This document shows positions 61,201-64,000 of a stretch of 64,000 nt of DNA, one piece after another. The DNA lies in contig JANQMH010000069.1 in NCBI GenBank assembly GCA_028280195.1, forward strand, positions 1-64,000, read 5' to 3'. Below the pieces are notes generated by a model. The model saw only the letters and a program-made list of their open reading frames with translations. It was not told where the DNA came from and searched no databases. The stretch comes from Exilibacterium sp. GTDB taxonomy: Bacteria; Pseudomonadota; Gammaproteobacteria; Pseudomonadales; Cellvibrionaceae. Both the position numbers and the translations under genes were made by a program. How positions within the stretch are numbered: the first letter of the stretch is position 1; every line of letters begins with the position of its first letter.

Positions 61201-64000
61201 CCTGCGGCTGCAGCTCGACTTCGATACCGGGTAATTCCTCCAGCGGCTGCGACGGCTGTGGCGCCGCCGAGGCCAGCAGCAGATCAAACTGCGCCGCCAG
61301 CTCGGCGGGAATTTCCGCCAGGTTCTGGCCCGCGGCCACCGCGTCCACCATATCCAGCAGGCACTCGTGACCTTCGCTCAGCAGGGAAAAAACCGATTCG
61401 TTGTCGTAGTGGGAGTCGGACTGCAGCAGCTCGTAAACATTGCGCAGGTATTCGCTGAGGCCGGCCATGGGCGGCAGGTTGGCCTGCCCGGCGCCTTTTT
61501 CCAGGGTCTGCAGTTCGGCAATCAGGCTCAACAGCTCGTGCGAGTCCAGCGCCGTTTTCAGCCAGCGCTGCAGCACCTTGTCGGCGTCGAGCAGCAGATT
61601 CATGTCCTCCGCCATGAAAATCGACAGCAGGTGCGGGTCGACTTTTTTGCTGTCGGCAGCGGTGGCTTCCTTCTGCCGGATCAGATGGCCGACGGAAAGC
61701 TCCTTGAGTTCGGCAATACGGGCCACATACTGGGGCAGGCGCTGAATCTCCACAGTCTGCCCCTGCTCAATCTGCGTCAGTGCCTCGCGGGTATAACTGA
61801 CACCATCCTTGAGCAGCTGCAGAATATCGTCATCGATACTGACCTGGTAGGTACGCAACTCTTTGACGAAGCGCTCCAGCGGCGTGGCCAGTTGCGCAAT
61901 CGGCATCACATCGGCCATATGCGCGCTGCCCTTGAGGGTGTGCAGGGCGCGCTGCATGGTATCGCTGGGCGGGGTGTACAGCGGCGCAGCCAGGGTCATG
62001 TCGTCGATATAGGATTGCACGGTCTGCAGGTGCGTAATCGCCTCGGAGCCGAAAATCTCCCACAGCACAGTCTCGCTGTCGGCGTCTTCGTCCTCGGGTT
62101 CCACTGCCGCTTCGGCGGCGGCCTGCGCCGGCGGCACGAAGCCTTCCACCACGGCGCCCTGCGAGTCCACCTGTGCAGCCAGTTCCGCCGGCGTAGCGCC
62201 TCTGGCCAGTTGCTCGCCCCAGTCCATATACTGCTTTGTTTCGGCCGGGTAGGGATTGTCGGTTTTGCGACTGAAGGCATCGACCATGGCCGGCAGCAAC
62301 TGCCGCACTCTGTCGATCAGGCCCACGAGGTACTGATTGGGTTCGATCGTTGCGTCGATAACGCGGTTGAGCATATTCTCGATGGCCCAGGCCAGTTCGC
62401 CGATATCATTGGCCTCCACCATGCGGCCGCTGCCCTTGAGCGTATGAAAGGCGCGCCGCACTTCGGTCAGCGCTTCTTCATTATTGAAGCCGTCGATCCA
62501 GACCGGAAAGAATTCGTTGATGGTCGCCAGTACCTCACCGGCCTCCTCGACGAAGATTTCCAGAATCTCATCGTCGACATCGCTGCCGGTATCATCCTCT
62601 TCAGCCGTGGCGGCGACCTGGCCGGCGCCGGTATCGGGAGCCTGGGAGGTATGAAGAGGATCGGGGGTATGAGGCGTATCGGCACTGCCGCTGTCGGCTT
62701 CGAGACGCCCGCCATCGACCCGGTCGCTAAACTGAATCACTTCGGCGGATACCGGCGCCGGCGCGGGCTGCTGCTCCACCTGCTCCGATACCGGGCCGGG
62801 CGAAAAGTCCGCATCGTCCCCGGCCACTTCAGCGGCGGCTGGCGGCGGCTCGCTTGCCGGCGCCGCCTCAGGGACGGCCTCGCCGGGCGACTCCACCCCG
62901 TAGCCCAGCGCCTCGACACTTTCTTCGGCTACGCCCAGCAGCAGTTCATTGTCTTCGTCCTGGTCACCACTGAGTCGCTCGAGATAGTACTCCACGCTGG
63001 CAATGGCGTCGGCCAGGGTGTCGAGGGTAGACCACTCGGGTGTATGTTTCTGCTCCAGCAGTTGCTCCTGGATATAGCGGGCACAGGCTTCGAGTATGCG
63101 CGCCGGCCGCGGCAGCGGCACCATTTCCAGGCCGCCGCGAATCTCGTTCAGCAGTTTCGGTACGTTGACGAGGTGGTCGCGATCCCACTGCGAGGCGATA
63201 TATTCGATAATGGCGTCTTTGGCCTGTTCCAGTCCGTTGCGCGATTCGCGCAGTACCGATTCCTGTGCGCGGTCGATATGAATATCGCGATGCCCGGCAT
63301 CCGCCTTACCGGCCTTGCCGGCACCGGCCGCCAGGGCCTCCAGCGTATGTTCGATTTCGATGATTTCGCCGGCGATGCGCATCAGCAGATCCTGGGAAAT
63401 GCTCTGGTTGTCGGCCGCCTCCTGCAGCCGGCTGCCCAGCGCCAGCACCTGCTTGCGCAGGCGCCCTATTCCCATCACCGCCATGGTATCGGCGACGCGC
63501 TTGAAGATGGGCAGGGCTTCGGCCAGCGCGCGGCCGTCGTCGTCGCCACTCAGCACCACATCCAGCGAGTGCTTGATCGCATCGAGTTCATCTTTCAACG
63601 CCGCCACTACCGAGCGCACGGCATCGGGGTCCGGCGCCGCCATCAGCTCTTCGCTTTCGCCGGCGGCCTCTTCGGACTCGGGCAGGGCTTCCTGCAGGTT
63701 GTAGCGCTTTTTGACACGCTGTATGTGCTTGCCTTTGCCCGGTGCGCGGGCAATGTAGTAAAGGATGTTTTTAATTAACTCGTCGTTGCTGAATTCATCC
63801 AGGCTCGGCAGGCCTTTCAAAGCCAGCACCTTGATTTCCCTGTCGAGCTGGCGCAACAGGTTTTTTACCGACACACTGGCTTCGATGGCGTCATTGGTGA
63901 GCCCATCGCCCAGCGCCAGAGCGATATCCCACAGCGGCTGGCGGGCAGTGCCCTGGGTGAGTTGGTAGAGGCGCGCAAACACCTTGTTGAGATAGGCCAG
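58280..64000 (-). CDS. chpA: ChpA/PilL-type hybrid CheA kinase, N-terminus beyond the window
   Basis: More than 1900 residues visible; the frame continues past 64000, so the start is unseen (GTG at 63982 is internal). From N to C: several Hpt-like domains, three with clear H-K-G motifs (FHTLKGSGRM near 62440, LHTLKGSAHM near 61940, LHTFKGGARL near 60610); a dimerisation helix and ATPase domain (HMLRNAVDHGIEPGRDRL near 59520, DDGKGVDLDK); a CheW-like domain; and a C-terminal receiver (VMVVDDSVTVRKVTSR, LLDIEMPRMDGFEV with acceptor Asp, near 58500). Acidic Glu/Ala/Val linkers, including EVEAEVEAEVE, join the Hpt domains. Fits ChpA of the type IV pilus system. Confidence 0.93.
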   Translation of the reverse strand: MAYLNKVFARLYQLTQGTARQPLWDIALALGDGLTNDAIEASVSVKNLLRQLDREIKVLALKGLPSLDEFSNDELIKNILYYIARAPGKGKHIQRVKKRYNLQEALPESEEAAGESEELMAAPDPDAVRSVVAALKDELDAIKHSLDVVLSGDDDGRALAEALPIFKRVADTMAVMGIGRLRKQVLALGSRLQEAADNQSISQDLLMRIAGEIIEIEHTLEALAAGAGKAGKADAGHRDIHIDRAQESVLRESRNGLEQAKDAIIEYIASQWDRDHLVNVPKLLNEIRGGLEMVPLPRPARILEACARYIQEQLLEQKHTPEWSTLDTLADAIASVEYYLERLSGDQDEDNELLLGVAEESVEALGYGVESPGEAVPEAAPASEPPPAAAEVAGDDADFSPGPVSEQVEQQPAPAPVSAEVIQFSDRVDGGRLEADSGSADTPHTPDPLHTSQAPDTGAGQVAATAEEDDTGSDVDDEILEIFVEEAGEVLATINEFFPVWIDGFNNEEALTEVRRAFHTLKGSGRMVEANDIGELAWAIENMLNRVIDATIEPNQYLVGLIDRVRQLLPAMVDAFSRKTDNPYPAETKQYMDWGEQLARGATPAELAAQVDSQGAVVEGFVPPAQAAAEAAVEPEDEDADSETVLWEIFGSEAITHLQTVQSYIDDMTLAAPLYTPPSDTMQRALHTLKGSAHMADVMPIAQLATPLERFVKELRTYQVSIDDDILQLLKDGVSYTREALTQIEQGQTVEIQRLPQYVARIAELKELSVGHLIRQKEATAADSKKVDPHLLSIFMAEDMNLLLDADKVLQRWLKTALDSHELLSLIAELQTLEKGAGQANLPPMAGLSEYLRNVYELLQSDSHYDNESVFSLLSEGHECLLDMVDAVAAGQNLAEIPAELAAQFDLLLASAAPQPSQPLEELPGIEVELQPQEMPELLPVDSADIPAIADAVEAQPLEYDLAEPLPNAPDENATTAEMPVVEVEAEVEAEVEAEVEVEAEPGVEIAAETGTQAGTDAQPAGIFAESLDLDEQATDIEVEETAQSFDVETEPVSAPEAAQPPAEVVSEVTGAHVDTPLEDEDGDDIDVEILEIFTEEADELLEEIDEAIHEWQEDWDNRASVEELKRALHTFKGGARLAGLMGIGELAHEFETFLIDLGGRAPADMNFFDRIHGYQDRLLRSTEKVKGRLAGHLPEGLQEVMVAQAQESSTDTEQPAPEAQQPAATGQPGDTAAEHNLQDLDDSTGEAGKSGSAAILPFAPKRQPLQSVPPAPAAAEMPSPPATASASSPMAARRSGPQEMVKVSSELLEELVNLAGETSISRGRMETQVSELGFAIEEMESTIQRLQEQLRRLDIETEAQILFRQEQMAEHEEFDPLEMDRYSQLQHLSRALIESASDLMDLKSTLTDKTRDTETLLLQQARINTDLQEGLMRSRMVPFSRLVPRLRRIVRQVAAELGKQVTFELDNVEGELDRSVLERMVAPLEHMLRNAVDHGIEPGRDRLNAGKPEAGRIVLSLGREGGDVLIRLADDGKGVDLDKVREKAIERGLMRADAKLSNHDILQFILHAGFSTADKVTQISGRGVGMDVVHSEIKQLGGSMFIDSTPGAGSEFVVRLPFTVSVNRALMVEIGDDRYAIPLNTIEGIVRVSPFELEHYYQDEHARFEYAGENYQVRYLGTLLKSDASPKLEGQALPLPVVLVRTAENAVAFQVDSLLGSREIVVKSLGQQFSAVLGLSGATVMGDGSVVVILDLHAMIRQQAALASIAMPVLQKDVPAEDEQDLQTVMVVDDSVTVRKVTSRFLEREGYNVVTAKDGADALRQLQDNIPELMLLDIEMPRMDGFEVAKNVRSSSRLKHVPIIMITSRTGEKHRDRALSLGVQKYMGKPYQEDALLENIRELIGAEED

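Noticed and set aside
61367..63778. 803-codon open frame on the plus strand over chpA
   Set aside because: Antisense shadow of the CheA-type gene, which has clear domains; the plus-strand translation resembles none.

Overview
The window looks like chromosome of a free-living, probably marine or aquatic, gammaproteobacterium. The core blocks are GC-rich. They carry the tkt-epd-pgk-fba order, a metK-ahcY-metF SAM-cycle block, a ChpA/ChpB/ChpC-type twitching chemosensory operon and a fad-like beta-oxidation operon, all common in Pseudomonas/Cellvibrio-type gammaproteobacteria. I cannot name the species from sequence alone. No rRNA or tRNA gene was recognised.

Layout. (1) 1-5.4 kb: fatty-acid beta-oxidation operon (thiolase, FadJ-like multifunctional enzyme, long-chain-type acyl-CoA dehydrogenase, family III CoA-transferase). 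(2) 5.4-12.8 kb: small conserved proteins, a thioesterase, a two-gene RND efflux pump and a secreted phosphodiesterase-fold lipoprotein. (3) 12.8-17.1 kb: two unrelated orphan P-loop ATPases around a MazG-like protein, a DUF4156 lipoprotein and a short-chain dehydrogenase; the first ATPase is preceded by a 22-bp-period repeat array. (4) 17.4-25.2 kb: serA converging on the tkt-epd-pgk-fba-hydrolase operon. (5) 25.2-31.1 kb: a hairpin repeat element, a fused ArsR/methyltransferase regulator with a perfect 20-bp palindrome, then metK-ahcY-metF-rsmE. (6) 31.2-38.3 kb: an OprC-like copper receptor, wecB-wecC, a decayed cytosine deaminase and a CapK-like ligase.

(7) 38.3-54.5 kb is visibly more AT-rich and accessory. 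It holds small membrane or hypothetical genes and pseudogene debris. It also holds a coherent metabolic island (AraC regulator, TonB-dependent receptor, ABM monooxygenase, hydantoinase/oxoprolinase B and A). After that comes a stretch with attC-like sites around a BrnT/BrnA toxin-antitoxin pair, a DUF2846 lipoprotein and a VOC protein, which I read as an integrase-less cassette array (CALIN). A MarR/membrane-protein pair with tandem palindromic operators follows. (8) 54.4-64 kb: a frameshifted TauE/SafE gene, a DHA2 transporter and the chpA-chpB-chpC operon, with chpA running off the right edge.

Best candidates for something new are the AraC-TonB receptor-ABM-HyuBA island, whose HyuB carries an extra C-terminal beta-barrel-like domain; the cassette array; the repeat array before the DUF4143 ATPase; and the MazG-like protein that has lost its first metal-binding motif.
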